A stretch of 64,000 nt of DNA from Cohnella herbarum (GTDB lineage Bacteria; Bacillota; Bacilli; Paenibacillales; Paenibacillaceae), in the NCBI RefSeq assembly GCF_012849095.1, contig NZ_CP051680.1, positions 4,118,501 through 4,182,500 on the forward strand, given 5' to 3'. Every line of letters begins with the position of its first letter. Position 1 is the stretch's first letter. Below the pieces are notes generated by a model. It saw nothing but the letters and a program-made list of their open reading frames with translations. It was not told where the DNA came from and did not search any database. A program made the translations under genes and the position numbers. Below are positions 36,276 to 46,097 of this stretch, piece after piece.

Positions 36276-37373
36276 TTAATCCAATAAGCTTGACACCGAC
36301 GGCTGTTGAATCGCGGCCGGAGCTGCTGGGCTTGTCCCTGACGGTAAGCCCAGACGCTGTCCCATTTGCTTATTGATCTCGTTCAAGCGCGTCGTTTGTT
36401 CCGTCGCGGAAGCGATAATCGTACGGTTCGATTCCTCGCAACGGTTAAGCGCGGATGTCAGATCGTTCATCGCTTGGGTAATTTGCTCCATGGACATGGA
36501 AGACTTCGTCATCGCTTCCGTCGTCTTCTGGGTCGTCTCGTTCAGCAGACGAGCATTTTCCGCGAATTGCTTGCCCAGCATGTCATTGGTCGCGTTAACC
36601 GCATCGATAACCTTCAATTGGTCGTCCAACGCCGTCGCGATCATCGCGGAAACGGTAATCAGATGCTGCGTCTTGTCGATCGTAGCGTCTACCGAATCGA
36701 TCAGCTTGTCGTTATTGTCGTTAATAATATCCGAACCGGCGATCGCTTGCTGGTAGAGCATGATCATCTCGGTCAAAGCTTGAATCCGGGTTACGACTTT
36801 ACGCAGTCCCCGCTCCAACTGAGCTTTTCTCGTTTCGTTCTCCGGCTTCGCGATTTCCAGCTCGAACAGCGACTTCAACTGATTGCCTAACTCGATCCGC
36901 TGCTGCACGTTATACATTTCTTGAAGGCACATTTGCTTCAGGTTGCGCATGTGCACGATGTTTTCTTCCAAGTTGTCTTTGCCGTTGCGCAGCGCAGAGA
37001 TGATCGCCTGCACGTTGGTCTTGACCGACTGATATTTCATAATGTAGTTCTTCATCGGCGTCTTGCGCAGAATCTTCTGCATCAGAGACAGATCCTTGCT
37101 GCGGTTCAGGTCGTCGACTTCGTTGCGCAGCTTCAAGATATTGCCGGCGATTTCCGAACGTTTGCCGCCTAACAGGTCGTTCAGAGGACGTTCCAGCAAG
37201 GTCAGATTAGCCCCGGCTTTCTCCATCGTCTTCTGACCCATTCTTCCGATTTCGTCCATCAGGGAATCCAATTGCATCGGATCGGTCGAAGATATGCGTT
37301 GAATCGTAGCTTGCGCTTCCTGTTGAACTCTTGCCGCGTCTGAATCCTTAAGCAGAATAGCTTGCGTACTCAT
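36276..37373 (-). CDS. telA: Toxic anion resistance protein TelA
   Basis: 365-residue, almost wholly alpha-helical cytoplasmic protein of the TelA/KlaA/YceH family (region MGQKTMEKAGANLTLLERPLNDLLGGKRSEIAGNILKLRNEVDDLNRS). Associated with tellurite resistance and envelope stress, but biochemically undefined. It has long coiled-coil-like stretches and a Pro/Ala-rich C-terminus. It is the last gene of the biosynthetic ter operon, 22 bases after the XpaC-like gene, and is followed by a terminator. Confidence 0.92.
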   Translation of the reverse strand: MSTQAILLKDSDAARVQQEAQATIQRISSTDPMQLDSLMDEIGRMGQKTMEKAGANLTLLERPLNDLLGGKRSEIAGNILKLRNEVDDLNRSKDLSLMQKILRKTPMKNYIMKYQSVKTNVQAIISALRNGKDNLEENIVHMRNLKQMCLQEMYNVQQRIELGNQLKSLFELEIAKPENETRKAQLERGLRKVVTRIQALTEMIMLYQQAIAGSDIINDNNDKLIDSVDATIDKTQHLITVSAMIATALDDQLKVIDAVNATNDMLGKQFAENARLLNETTQKTTEAMTKSSMSMEQITQAMNDLTSALNRCEESNRTIIASATEQTTRLNEINKQMGQRLGLPSGTSPAAPAAIQQPSVSSLLD

Positions 37374-37394
37374 GCGTAAATCCTCCCCTAGTGT

Positions 37395-38135
37395 TTAGTT
37401 GCCTGCGCCGTAGCGCTGGTGAATGAGCTCGGCCTTGTTCTTCAATTCCATAAGATCCTTCTGTTCGATAAAGCTCGTGTATGTCGTAATTTGATTGTCG
37501 ATGTCCTTAAGGCTATTCAATAAAATCCGGCGGTTCTGTCGCTTGGCTTCACCGCTCAGATTAAGGAATGGCGTAATCGTTCCGTTCAAATCTCTCAACA
37601 CGAGCCGCTGAATCTTATGATTGATATCCCCGTTGTTGAACTCGACCAGTTGAGGAATAATACGGTTTAACCTGACAAGCAACGACAACGTACGTTGAAC
37701 GATTTCATTATCGAGGTTGTTCTTCTCCCCCTCGATCAACACCATATCCTCGATCGTCCCGATATATTCCATTACGGAATCCCACTCCGGCCCCAGATTA
37801 GAAGCACGGTGAGCATGTCCTCTATCCGGATGCGACGAAGAAGGCTGAGATGAAGACGACTGCGATGAAGCTTCGGCAATCCGATGACCCGCCGAATTCG
37901 GTTGATCGACCCGCTGATTGCTAGTCGCGGCTTCAACCGCTGCCGCCGCTATGGCGGCGTCTCTCTCCGCGGAACGCTTGGCCGCCTTAAGTTCGGCCTG
38001 TCGAATGACCGACCCGAGCATCGTTCCAAGAACCGGGAAAATCAAAGCAACCGCGACGGGAAGAAAAATATCCGACACTAGACCCGCTACATAACCGACG
38101 ATTACGGAGGCTAGCCCCCATTTCGAACGAAGCAA
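37395..38135 (-). CDS. XpaC-like TelA partner protein
   Basis: About 246 residues. Two hydrophobic segments (LASVIVGYVAGLV and FLPVAVALIFPVLGTMLGS) lie near the N-terminus, then a Ser/His-rich linker and a helical domain. In B. subtilis XpaC is encoded next to the TelA homologue YaaN, and this protein occupies the same place, so XpaC-like is the best guess. The frame is open to 38213, but the best signal is AGGAGG at 38146-38151, ten bases before a TTG at 38135. The internal AGGAGG would otherwise be coding (MTGGT). Confidence 0.7.
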   Translation of the reverse strand: MLRSKWGLASVIVGYVAGLVSDIFLPVAVALIFPVLGTMLGSVIRQAELKAAKRSAERDAAIAAAAVEAATSNQRVDQPNSAGHRIAEASSQSSSSQPSSSHPDRGHAHRASNLGPEWDSVMEYIGTIEDMVLIEGEKNNLDNEIVQRTLSLLVRLNRIIPQLVEFNNGDINHKIQRLVLRDLNGTITPFLNLSGEAKRQNRRILLNSLKDIDNQITTYTSFIEQKDLMELKNKAELIHQRYGAGN

Positions 38136-38240
38136 ATTACACGTACCTCCTGTCATGCGATCAAATTGGCTTGTTTCACTTTTGAATATTCCCTTTAAGT
38201 TTAGGGTTTTCAATCGCGTACGTCAATTTAATCTCGGAAG

Positions 38241-39263
38241 TTAGCTTCTATCCTTCATAACGATGGGAAGTTCCAAATAACTCGCTCGGATTCCCCACAC
38301 GGGTTTCGGACGCTCGAACGGTTGTCCGAGAATCGTCTTCACCGCGAGATAAGGCATGTTCACCCCGGTCAGGCATGTAATGAATAGTCCTCCTGACATT
38401 CTCGGATTAATCTCCAGCAGCTTGGGAACGCCCTTGTTATATTTTACCTGAATATTAAATACGTAAGGAATTTTGCATTGTTCCGCGATTCGTTCCGCAA
38501 TCTCGTTCAGCTCGGGAACTTCGTCCAGCACGTAAATTCTTCCCGTGGACTTTCTTCTCGGGACCGCCACGATCAGCTTGCCATTCGAATCCGATAGGCA
38601 GTCGATGCTGAATTCGTCTTCTTCCAACAATTCCATAACCATCAGCTTCGGAAACTTTTCTACCGCGGACAATGTGTTATAAGCCTGATCGAACGGAATA
38701 GATAAACTAACCCATCCATAGAGGTTATCAAGAGCGTTCATATGATTGTCGATGATGCGAAAGCCAAGGCCCCCCTCGGAATTCGTCGGCTTGAAGCATA
38801 CCCGATGTCCGTTCCGGACGAGAGCCTCATAGGCATCCTTGAACTGCTGAGCGGTCTCCACGACATCATATTCCGGAATCGGAACGACGCCCGTTCCTTC
38901 CAACGTCTCATAAAATTTATCCTTATCCAGCATGCTCTCCAGCAACGGAATATCGCGGCAGACCATAACCTTCGTTCCGATCGCGTCGAACCTCTCGGCT
39001 TCCTTAGCGATTTCGAGCATTTTGAGACGCGGGATAAAAATATCGATTTCATGGCGACGGCAAAAATCTACGGCGTAATCGACGTATTCGGTGCCGTGCA
39101 GAACAGGTTCCTGCTCGGAGTAATCGCATGCCTGCAAGCTCAGATGATTCGTGTCCGGATGCGTGCCGTAAAATTTGAATTGCCCGCCGTCCGGATTGTC
39201 GCGGATCATGTTCATGTAGTGGTAGGAAACGGAAAACCAGCGGTTTAAGTAAATGTTCGTCAT
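38241..39263 (-). CDS. ATP-grasp protein of the ter biosynthetic module
   Basis: 340 residues with an ATP-grasp fold: a pre-ATP-grasp N-terminal domain, KDKFYETLEGTGV, VCFKPTNSEGGLGFRII near residue 155 (ATP-binding Lys and Gly-rich loop) and the metal-binding LLEINPRMSGGLFITCLTG near 285. Such enzymes join a carboxylate to an amine. In ter loci of Firmicutes it co-occurs with HAD, phosphoribosyltransferase and CitE-like genes that are thought to make a nucleoside-like metabolite. It overlaps the HAD gene by four bases. Confidence 0.9.
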   Translation of the reverse strand: MTNIYLNRWFSVSYHYMNMIRDNPDGGQFKFYGTHPDTNHLSLQACDYSEQEPVLHGTEYVDYAVDFCRRHEIDIFIPRLKMLEIAKEAERFDAIGTKVMVCRDIPLLESMLDKDKFYETLEGTGVVPIPEYDVVETAQQFKDAYEALVRNGHRVCFKPTNSEGGLGFRIIDNHMNALDNLYGWVSLSIPFDQAYNTLSAVEKFPKLMVMELLEEDEFSIDCLSDSNGKLIVAVPRRKSTGRIYVLDEVPELNEIAERIAEQCKIPYVFNIQVKYNKGVPKLLEINPRMSGGLFITCLTGVNMPYLAVKTILGQPFERPKPVWGIRASYLELPIVMKDRS

Positions 39264-40072
39264 AACGCCTTCCTTACCTCCATTCGATTCGTCAGCCTAG
39301 CCAGTATCTCGTCGGAAGCCCGTATCCCGGAGTTTTCCGTAAAGCCGATATGCTTATGAACGCCGTATTTCCGATAGAGCTCGCCATGGTTCGGAGCCAT
39401 GGCTTCATCGGCTAACTCTAGCATGCTTTCATCGAGCAAGCTATCCCCTGCCGCGAACACGAACGACGAGCCGGACAACTCCTTCACGTATCGAACCGCC
39501 GAGCCTTTGCTGACATGATCCGGAACGAGATAGATTTTACGGCCTTGGAGCGAACTACTCCACCCCAAATCTCGCAATCGCGATTCAAGCTCTTCCATTA
39601 ATTCCGCGGGGAGAAGATCGCGCCTTACGATCACGGAATAGAACAAGTCATCGCAATAGCGATCCTTCAATACCCAATCCTCGGAAACCAATCGGTCGAA
39701 TATTGCTTTGACCTCTAGATGAGGAGCGCATTTGGCAAGTACCGCTTGACGTACCCGATGCTCCCAGTCCGCATCCGGCTTCCCGTCGACAAGCACTTTG
39801 CCTCCGTTGCTAACGATGGCATATCGCGATGGGATCGAATAAGCTTCGGTCAACCCGAATATTCGGTTGTATTGCTCGTAAATTCTGGTCGTTGTCGGTA
39901 CGAATAGAATGTTCTGGCTGAGACGCTGAAGATAAAGATTGGCGGTGCGGGTCATGAACGAACGATAGTCGCCGTCATAGGTTTCTACGGGAACGAGTTC
40001 ATCCTCCTCGATAGGCCCCATAGAATTGCGGGAATAGATAAGCGTTTGGTCCAAATCGCAGGCAAAAATCAT
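39260..40072 (-). CDS. HAD-family hydrolase of the ter module
   Basis: 270 residues from ATG at 40072, which has AAGGGAG upstream; this start also forms an ATGA overlap with the preceding gene's stop. The motif I ACDLDQTLIYS at residues 4-14 carries the nucleophile Asp and the acid Asp. Motif IV is FAAGDSLLDESML near residue 205. The layout matches the sucrose-phosphatase-like cap type HAD used in ter loci, likely a phosphatase in the biosynthetic pathway. The substrate is unknown. Confidence 0.87.
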   Translation of the reverse strand: MIFACDLDQTLIYSRNSMGPIEEDELVPVETYDGDYRSFMTRTANLYLQRLSQNILFVPTTTRIYEQYNRIFGLTEAYSIPSRYAIVSNGGKVLVDGKPDADWEHRVRQAVLAKCAPHLEVKAIFDRLVSEDWVLKDRYCDDLFYSVIVRRDLLPAELMEELESRLRDLGWSSSLQGRKIYLVPDHVSKGSAVRYVKELSGSSFVFAAGDSLLDESMLELADEAMAPNHGELYRKYGVHKHIGFTENSGIRASDEILARLTNRMEVRKAL

Positions 40073-41217
40073 TCCGATTCTCCCTTCGCCAAAGGCTTGA
40101 TGATCCCGCAGCACGAATAAGTTAAATCCGGGTACGCCTCGACCGGCACGCCGCGTTCTCTCGCTAGGTGAAGAATCGGAGCCAGATTCGGGTTGTTCGG
40201 ATCGTTAACGAGTATTTTCCAAGGTACCCTTCGCAAGAGCACGCGAGTCGTTTCCCCTACGCCTGGCTTGATCAGATTGATATCGGCAATGCCGTAATCC
40301 TTCTGAATTCTACGAATGTCCTGCTCTCCTTGCCAAGTGACGGGATCTCCTTCCGCAGCTAGAAGACGGTTGGCATGAGCCCGCGCCGCTTCCTTTACCT
40401 CATCGAAATAGGGAATGATCGCCTCGATGTACGCATTCGATAAATCGTCTTTCTCCCATTCCCGATAATACTTCGCGCCATGATAATCGTCAGGCCCGAT
40501 CAAGTCGTCCCGCAAGACGGTCCGGCTGATCAATCCCGACACGGTCGCGTTCAGGCAAGCGCTCGGAATCAGAAAATCTTCGCGCGTTCCGTAAGTCGCC
40601 GAGCAGCTACCTGGATCCGCGAGCACGGCCAGGTCATCGTTCAATTTCATGCCGAGTTTGTCTTGAAAGGTGGCGCAAGCTTGGATGAGCACTTTGCGAA
40701 TCGCGCCTTTGCCCGTCCAACCGTCTATGAATTGAATTTCCGCTTGCGGATGGGTACGCAAAATATATTTTAGGGCGTTCTCGTCGATTCCTTTGCCTCT
40801 TATGATCGAAATGCTATAGTGGGCAAGATCAACGCCGAAATACGCTTTAATATATCGTTTAATCAACACGCCGATCGGCGTTCCCGCTCTGGCTAACGAT
40901 ACGAGGACGATTGCCGTCCCCCTCTTGGCCACGATCTGCTCGGCCACGCTGGCCACCGCTTCCGCGACTCTCTTCGCCGTCGCTTCAAGCGATTCATGAA
41001 AGAGCCGGATATATGCCTCCGAGGGGCGATATTCCGTCGGGAGCATCTCCGAATAGTGAGTGCCCGACTGAATGGCTTCTTCCCGGTCTTCCGTACCGCG
41101 TTCCAAAGCTAAGCTGCTCAAATCTTTTAAGAGGAAGATGGCGTCATCGGGCTTGTAACTGCCCATCGAAGAAGGCGAGGCTAGATGTCCTGCGAATATC
41201 GGTTGCGAGGTACTCAT
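40069..41217 (-). CDS. StiP-like/PRTase_1 protein of the ter module
   Basis: 382 residues in the family annotated as cysteine protease StiP or PRTase_1. The segments VLVSLARAGTPIGVLIKRYI and AEIQFIDGWTGKGAIRKVL have the phosphoribosyltransferase fold with a PRPP-loop-like Gly-Lys-Gly. The protease label comes from one homologue, whereas the fold points to phosphoribosyl chemistry. The ATG follows the upstream stop codon immediately, with GAGGAGGG inside the end of the phosphoribosyltransferase gene. Confidence 0.85.
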   Translation of the reverse strand: MSTSQPIFAGHLASPSSMGSYKPDDAIFLLKDLSSLALERGTEDREEAIQSGTHYSEMLPTEYRPSEAYIRLFHESLEATAKRVAEAVASVAEQIVAKRGTAIVLVSLARAGTPIGVLIKRYIKAYFGVDLAHYSISIIRGKGIDENALKYILRTHPQAEIQFIDGWTGKGAIRKVLIQACATFQDKLGMKLNDDLAVLADPGSCSATYGTREDFLIPSACLNATVSGLISRTVLRDDLIGPDDYHGAKYYREWEKDDLSNAYIEAIIPYFDEVKEAARAHANRLLAAEGDPVTWQGEQDIRRIQKDYGIADINLIKPGVGETTRVLLRRVPWKILVNDPNNPNLAPILHLARERGVPVEAYPDLTYSCCGIIKPLAKGESE

Positions 41218-42624
41218 TTACATGCCCTCCTCGGATTGCGACTTGCTGAAGAAAACAAGGTTGACGATGGGAATGCCGATTCGGGCGAGCGCCTGTTCGA
41301 ATGATTTCCCCTTCTCCTCGTCATACTCCCGTTCGACGAAAACAAATGCTTCATCGTATTGTCCGGGCGATAAATTGTACATATAATTCGCGACCGACGC
41401 ATCATCCACGGATTCATACTTATAAGCGGAGGAAACCGCGTATTGCTCCCTCTGCATCGGATGAATCGGACTCCTCGTCGTTGATTGATAATAGACCTCG
41501 TTGCCCATGAGATCGGCAATCCGCATCGGAATATACATAAACTCGCCGGTACCCATGCAAATAACTCTCTTACCCGTTCTCTGCGCCACCAATTGTTTCG
41601 AGGCCTGCTCGATTTCCCGATCGAGTAACTCTCCTTGCGCAGCGGTCATACCGAACCGGCCCGTGTTCGATAGATAAGAAACGTCTTTATTGTCCGCAAC
41701 AGGGGGACGATCAAGATGCATAAAATATCGGGAAACATCCAACTTACGTATCGTAACTTCCGTATCTTGAACCACCGAAGCCGGCAATCGGGCTTGCTCG
41801 TCCAGTGGACTTCCTTCAATCGTTATCGATCCTTCGATAAGAGACAAGCAGCGGATTCGAATGCCGAGCTCCTGCTCCAGCTTCGCGAACCGATTCCTGT
41901 CCGCCTCGGATCGCCAATCCAACAAACTGGCTACGACATAGTCTTCGTGACCGAATTGTTCGAATAACTCCTTAATAATATTCAAGGAAGTATTGCCCGT
42001 CGTAATCTCGTCGTCGACAAGTACGATTCGATCCGCCTTACGGAACAGTTCCGGATCTAAGGCATAACACCGGTGCGACATGGCATGGGAATGCTCTTCT
42101 TCGAAATTGATTAGCGAGGACAAGTGCTCGATCTGCTCCCTCGTCGTCGTAAGGAAGGATACGTTTCCCTTAAAAGCATCGAACATGCTATGACCAAGAG
42201 CGGTCGCCGTCTCCGCGAAGCCGATGAACAAAGTAGGTTCGTCGACGTTGATTTTATTATCCATTAATCGCTCGTACAAAGCATCTGCTTTCTCGGAATC
42301 TTGGAATGCCTCTTGCAATAGTTGCACGGAAACCGCGGCAGACTCCCGCCCGAGAATCATAGACTCGTACAAGCATCCCAATACCGCTCCCGAAGCGAGC
42401 GAAAGAGAGGGCTGAACCGGCAAATGTTTGCCAAGCAACTTACTGACGAATAAGAATCCGCGTTTCTTATTGATTCTAGCCGCCATCCGAAACAGATGAT
42501 CGAGCTCCAGGCCATAAGGATTCGAAGTGACCGTCACTCCGACTTGCAGCTCGTCCAATATTTTATACAAGCGCTCCGGTTCTTTGCGTGTCTGCGAGTA
42601 AGCATGTGAAGTTGTGTTTTTCAT
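41218..42624 (-). CDS. Phosphoribosyltransferase-like protein with TRSP domain
   Basis: 468 residues. The type I phosphoribosyltransferase motif RIVLVDDEITTGNTSLNII lies near residue 190-206 (PRPP binding). An additional C-terminal domain has VICMGTGEFMYIPMRIADLMGNEVYYQSTTRSPIHP. In ter loci this gene follows the CitE-like lyase. The ATG at 42624 has GGGGTG upstream and overlaps the previous gene's end by 62 bases, a long overlap that seems real because the family N-terminus begins here. Confidence 0.87.
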   Translation of the reverse strand: MKNTTSHAYSQTRKEPERLYKILDELQVGVTVTSNPYGLELDHLFRMAARINKKRGFLFVSKLLGKHLPVQPSLSLASGAVLGCLYESMILGRESAAVSVQLLQEAFQDSEKADALYERLMDNKINVDEPTLFIGFAETATALGHSMFDAFKGNVSFLTTTREQIEHLSSLINFEEEHSHAMSHRCYALDPELFRKADRIVLVDDEITTGNTSLNIIKELFEQFGHEDYVVASLLDWRSEADRNRFAKLEQELGIRIRCLSLIEGSITIEGSPLDEQARLPASVVQDTEVTIRKLDVSRYFMHLDRPPVADNKDVSYLSNTGRFGMTAAQGELLDREIEQASKQLVAQRTGKRVICMGTGEFMYIPMRIADLMGNEVYYQSTTRSPIHPMQREQYAVSSAYKYESVDDASVANYMYNLSPGQYDEAFVFVEREYDEEKGKSFEQALARIGIPIVNLVFFSKSQSEEGM

Positions 42625-43770
42625 GTAGCACCCCGAAAATCTTTGATCGATTCATAATCCGGTTAGACCAGTTAAGATGAGGCTTGATTTCGTTCATTTT
42701 GTTCTCGTACTGACTTTTCATGACCCCGCGGTCGCCTTGGCTGTTCGAGATAATACTCACGGCATCGATGTATTCTTCGTGGGTCACGACGTAGAGCGAC
42801 TGAACCGGCAACAGATGGGTCGGGTGGATAATCGTCTTGCCGATAATGCCGTTTTCCTTATCATACGCGACTTCGCGGATCAATCCATCAACATATCGAT
42901 CGATATAGGACATTCGCAATCGCAAGCCGTCTTCGCCCATCATTTCCTCGAAGGGAGTTTCCCTTAATTGAGGCTTCAGAACCCGACCGCTCTTGAAATA
43001 TTCCCAAACCGGGCCCGAGATCACGAAGCTATTGCCTTCTCTTCCGAAAATATTGATGATGTCCGAAATGCAGTCGCGGATCACGCCGATATCGTAGATC
43101 GTCATATCCGGATTTCGACGTAAGCCGAATATGCTGGAAAAATCGGTCGCCCCGATTCGGACGTTAAGCACGTAAGGCTTGTATTTCGTCAATAGAGATT
43201 GTATGTCCAGCAACGAGTTCAGGCGGCTTTCTCTGAAAATAACGTCGGTCGTTTCCAAGATCGGCATCCCGTATAACATTGGAGCATCCGGAGACTTCCC
43301 CTATTGTACTGTTCCAATATCCGAAAATAAACTTCGCCCGAAGCTGCCGTGAACTTAGGAAACGCAAAGCCCGTAATGAGCGGCAATTGCTCCTCCAATG
43401 CATGAAGCAATCTCGCGAATTGTTCGGCCGAGCGCACTCGAACGAAGATGAGCGGCAGCTCTCGAAGCAGCAGCACGCCTCTATCTATGAAGGATTCCAG
43501 CTTAACCATCGTCTGGCTCAAGCTGATCTCCGCTTGATGAACTTCGTTGTCGCCCACGGCGTCTTCCAGATCGATTACCATGGATACGAGCCCTTTGATT
43601 TTCTTATTGACGATGTCCTCCGCAATGGTCGGCCTGATCGCCGGCATATACAGCGCCGCTCCGACCGCGTAGGAGAGCATCTCCTTATCATCACGATTGC
43701 TGAACTCCATTGGAACGTAGTGAAAAATATCGTTTTCCTGTTCTGGGCTCAGATAGTCAAAATATCGCAT
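42563..43770 (-). pseudogene. CitE-like (HpcH/HpaI aldolase) lyase of the ter module, frameshifted
   Basis: The reading frame begins at ATG 43770 and continues as a CitE-like protein for about 156 residues, including MVIDLEDAVGD with the metal-ligand acidic residues, as far as GFAFPKFTAASGEVYFRILEQYNR. It then leaves the family frame at a GGGG run (forward CCCC at 43298-43301). The homologous continuation (GKSPDAPMLYGMPILETTD, then YVLNVRIGATDFSSIFGLRRN) is in the next frame and ends at 42563. Adding one G to the run restores a single ~402-residue protein of the usual family length. It may be a true one-base deletion, a sequencing error, or ribosomal frameshifting. Downstream genes appear intact. 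Confidence 0.87.
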
Positions 43771-43845
43771 CGACTCACCCTCCTTAATGCTTCTTGCACG
43801 AGATTACGGACTTTCCGGTTCTAGAAAATAATCCCAGAAATAGTT

Positions 43846-43881
43846 CTAAAAAATATCCCCCATTCGTTCATGAGGGATATT
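43846..43881 (-). terminator. Terminator between terC and the biosynthetic operon
   Basis: AATATCCC pairs with GGGATATT (43852-43881), followed by a T6 run on the minus strand. It closes the terD-to-terC transcription unit; the CitE-like gene starts about 80 bases later. Confidence 0.85.
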
Positions 43882-43919
43882 CCTGTTCCTACGATTATTC
43901 ATTGCGGACGGGATAATAT

Positions 43920-44723
43920 TTACTTGGCCGAACTTGCCGCTTCTTGTTTCTTCCTTCTGTAAATGCTTAGAAGCACCGCGCCGCCCAATATGGCAATGAG
44001 ACTGGAGAAGAACAACGCTTTCGGAACATGAACGCCGAACGCGAAAGCGATCATCTTCAATCCAATAACGATAATCAGAATAAATGCCGCTTTCTCAAGC
44101 TCAGGGAACTTCTCGATTAATTTGAGGAAGATTTGCGCTACGCCCCTCATCATTAATACTCCGAGCATACCCCCCAAGAGCAATACCCACACTTCTTGGC
44201 TGATACCGAAAGCCGCGATAACGCTATCGATACTAAAAGCAATATCTACCATCTCTACGGCAAGTACAGTGCGCCAGAAGCCGTAACCTTTGTTGCTGCC
44301 TTCCTCTTCTTCATCTTCCGCTTTCGGCTTCCGTCTAATGTAAGGAATAAGCGGAACGCCGCCGACTCTAGCCATAGCGAATTGTAAGTCGAACAGGTTG
44401 CTGCACGCGATCCAGAGCAAGTAAAGTCCGCCGAGTATGGAAACCCACGTTATTTTTACAAGATATATCCCTATGCCGATCGCAATGAACCGGAATACGT
44501 AAGCTCCCAGAAGACCGTAGAACAATGCCTTTTTCTGTTGTTCTTTCGGGAGATGTTTAACCATTACGGCTAATACCAACGCATTGTCGGCGGAGAGCAA
44601 GCCTTCAATAATGATCAGCGTACCGATAACGCCCCATGTTTCCGGTTGCGACAAGAGCTCGCTCATATGGTTCCAGTCAAAGAAACTGGCAAAACTATCA
44701 TAAATACTACTAAAAAAATCCAC
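43920..44723 (-). CDS. terC: TerC-family membrane protein
   Basis: About 267 residues with seven or more hydrophobic helices. The TerC signature EGLLSADNALVLAVMVKHLP and, in the second half, VEMVDIAFSIDSVIAAF carry the conserved Asp residues in the membrane that suggest metal-ion transport. Recent work on Bacillus relatives links TerC proteins to manganese export or metalation of secreted proteins. The GTG at 44723 is preferred over the longer TTG frame because GGGGGAG lies eight bases upstream. It follows the terD-terA fusion by about 50 bases. Confidence 0.92.
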   Translation of the reverse strand: MDFFSSIYDSFASFFDWNHMSELLSQPETWGVIGTLIIIEGLLSADNALVLAVMVKHLPKEQQKKALFYGLLGAYVFRFIAIGIGIYLVKITWVSILGGLYLLWIACSNLFDLQFAMARVGGVPLIPYIRRKPKAEDEEEEGSNKGYGFWRTVLAVEMVDIAFSIDSVIAAFGISQEVWVLLLGGMLGVLMMRGVAQIFLKLIEKFPELEKAAFILIIVIGLKMIAFAFGVHVPKALFFSSLIAILGGAVLLSIYRRKKQEAASSAK

Positions 44724-44773
44724 GATGAAAGCTCCCCCTGCCAAGTTTTGCTAGATTAAATGCTTGAAGCGCC

Positions 44774-46069
44774 TTACTTCCTGCCCTTCGCCCAACGTAA
44801 ACCCCAATTATAGGCTACGTCCAGCTTTTGCTGATCATCAAAAAATTGAACCAATCTCTCAATGCTAAACGTTTGATTGTTCACGTTCTTGATCATCGCA
44901 ATCGCGCATAGGCCCTTGCTGTTGTTGTACTCGTCCATCCTCACTTCGATGTCCGGCCCGCCGGATTGCTTAATGGTGACGACCCCATCCGCTTGCGACC
45001 AATTCGCTACCCCTTCATAAATAAAGGCGAAGATGACGATTCTTTCTATCTCGGCCACCTTCGAGCCGTTTATTCGCAGGTTCTCGCCCCCGGCCAATGC
45101 CCCGGTTCGATCATCGCCGTCAAGCGAGACGTACGGCGGACGGTTCAAGTCACCGAAAGCGTTGCCCAGCGCTTGAACGCCGCCTTTCGTACCGTCCTTC
45201 AGTTCGTACAAACAGCCTAAATCCAGGTCGATACCGGTTGCGGCTTTGAATAATCCGCCTCCGGTTTTCTTGCGATTCCAGTTCAAGTTAACCAGAATCT
45301 CCCCCAGTGAACCGGCGTTCTTCTGAAGGTTAATGACCTCGCCCTTCTTGCGAAGCTCGATCTTATCCAGTCGAATCGAAGACGGCGGAGGCGTAGGTGG
45401 CGTAGGTGGCGTCACTGTTGCTGGCGGCGGTGTAGGCGGCGGGGCTTGTACCACCGGAGGCTTGGATGCCGCTTGCGCCGATGGGGACGGCGCGGCATCT
45501 TCGGAGACGTCTACGCCGAAGCTTCTGCATAGGGCGCTCAGACCGCCAGAGTACCCCGAACCGATCGCGTTAAACTTCCAGTCGTTGTTATATCTATATA
45601 ATTCCCCCACGACAATCGCCGTTTCGACAGGAAAGTTTTTTCCGAGTTCATATCGAAACAATTCATTTCCGGATGTTTCGTCGACAACCCGGATATAAGC
45701 ATCGTTCACGAGAGAGAAATTTTGCCTGCGAGTGTCGCCCTCGTAGATCGTTAAAGTGAAGGGAACCCGCTCGACCTCCTTCGGAATACTTCCCAGTTGG
45801 ATATTCACTTGCTCTTTGTCTGCCTGATTCCCATAAGTTTTTCGGCCTTCTCCAACGATTTGAACCGAGCCGTTCGCTCCGGACGGATTGGAATAAAAGA
45901 TCAAATCCTGATCCGATCTTACTTTTCCATTTGCTTGAAGTACGAAAACAGAGAAATCCAAGTCGACTCCTGATGTAGAATTCCAACCCATCCCGACAAT
46001 AATTCGGCTTAAAGACGGGTTATTTTTGGTTATATCCGTTTTCTGACCTTTGATGATGGATAAAGACAT
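44774..46069 (-). CDS. TerD-TerA fusion protein
   Basis: 431 residues: a TerD domain (about 1-190, with GVDLDFSVFVLQANGKV and the calcium-site-like acidic residues), a Pro/Thr-rich linker (about 200-232, from PPTPPPATVTPPTPPTPPP), and a C-terminal TerA-like domain (about 235-430, with GIDLDLGCLYELKDGTKGG and SLDGDDRTG). In the N-terminal domain the second Asp-rich loop has become EGRKTYGNQADKEQV, weaker than in the other TerD copies, so its calcium binding may be reduced. Cytosolic stress protein; the mechanism is not known. Confidence 0.88.
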   Translation of the reverse strand: MSLSIIKGQKTDITKNNPSLSRIIVGMGWNSTSGVDLDFSVFVLQANGKVRSDQDLIFYSNPSGANGSVQIVGEGRKTYGNQADKEQVNIQLGSIPKEVERVPFTLTIYEGDTRRQNFSLVNDAYIRVVDETSGNELFRYELGKNFPVETAIVVGELYRYNNDWKFNAIGSGYSGGLSALCRSFGVDVSEDAAPSPSAQAASKPPVVQAPPPTPPPATVTPPTPPTPPPSSIRLDKIELRKKGEVINLQKNAGSLGEILVNLNWNRKKTGGGLFKAATGIDLDLGCLYELKDGTKGGVQALGNAFGDLNRPPYVSLDGDDRTGALAGGENLRINGSKVAEIERIVIFAFIYEGVANWSQADGVVTIKQSGGPDIEVRMDEYNNSKGLCAIAMIKNVNNQTFSIERLVQFFDDQQKLDVAYNWGLRWAKGRK

Positions 46070-46097
46070 CGGTTCAAATCCTCCATTTGGGTTTTAC

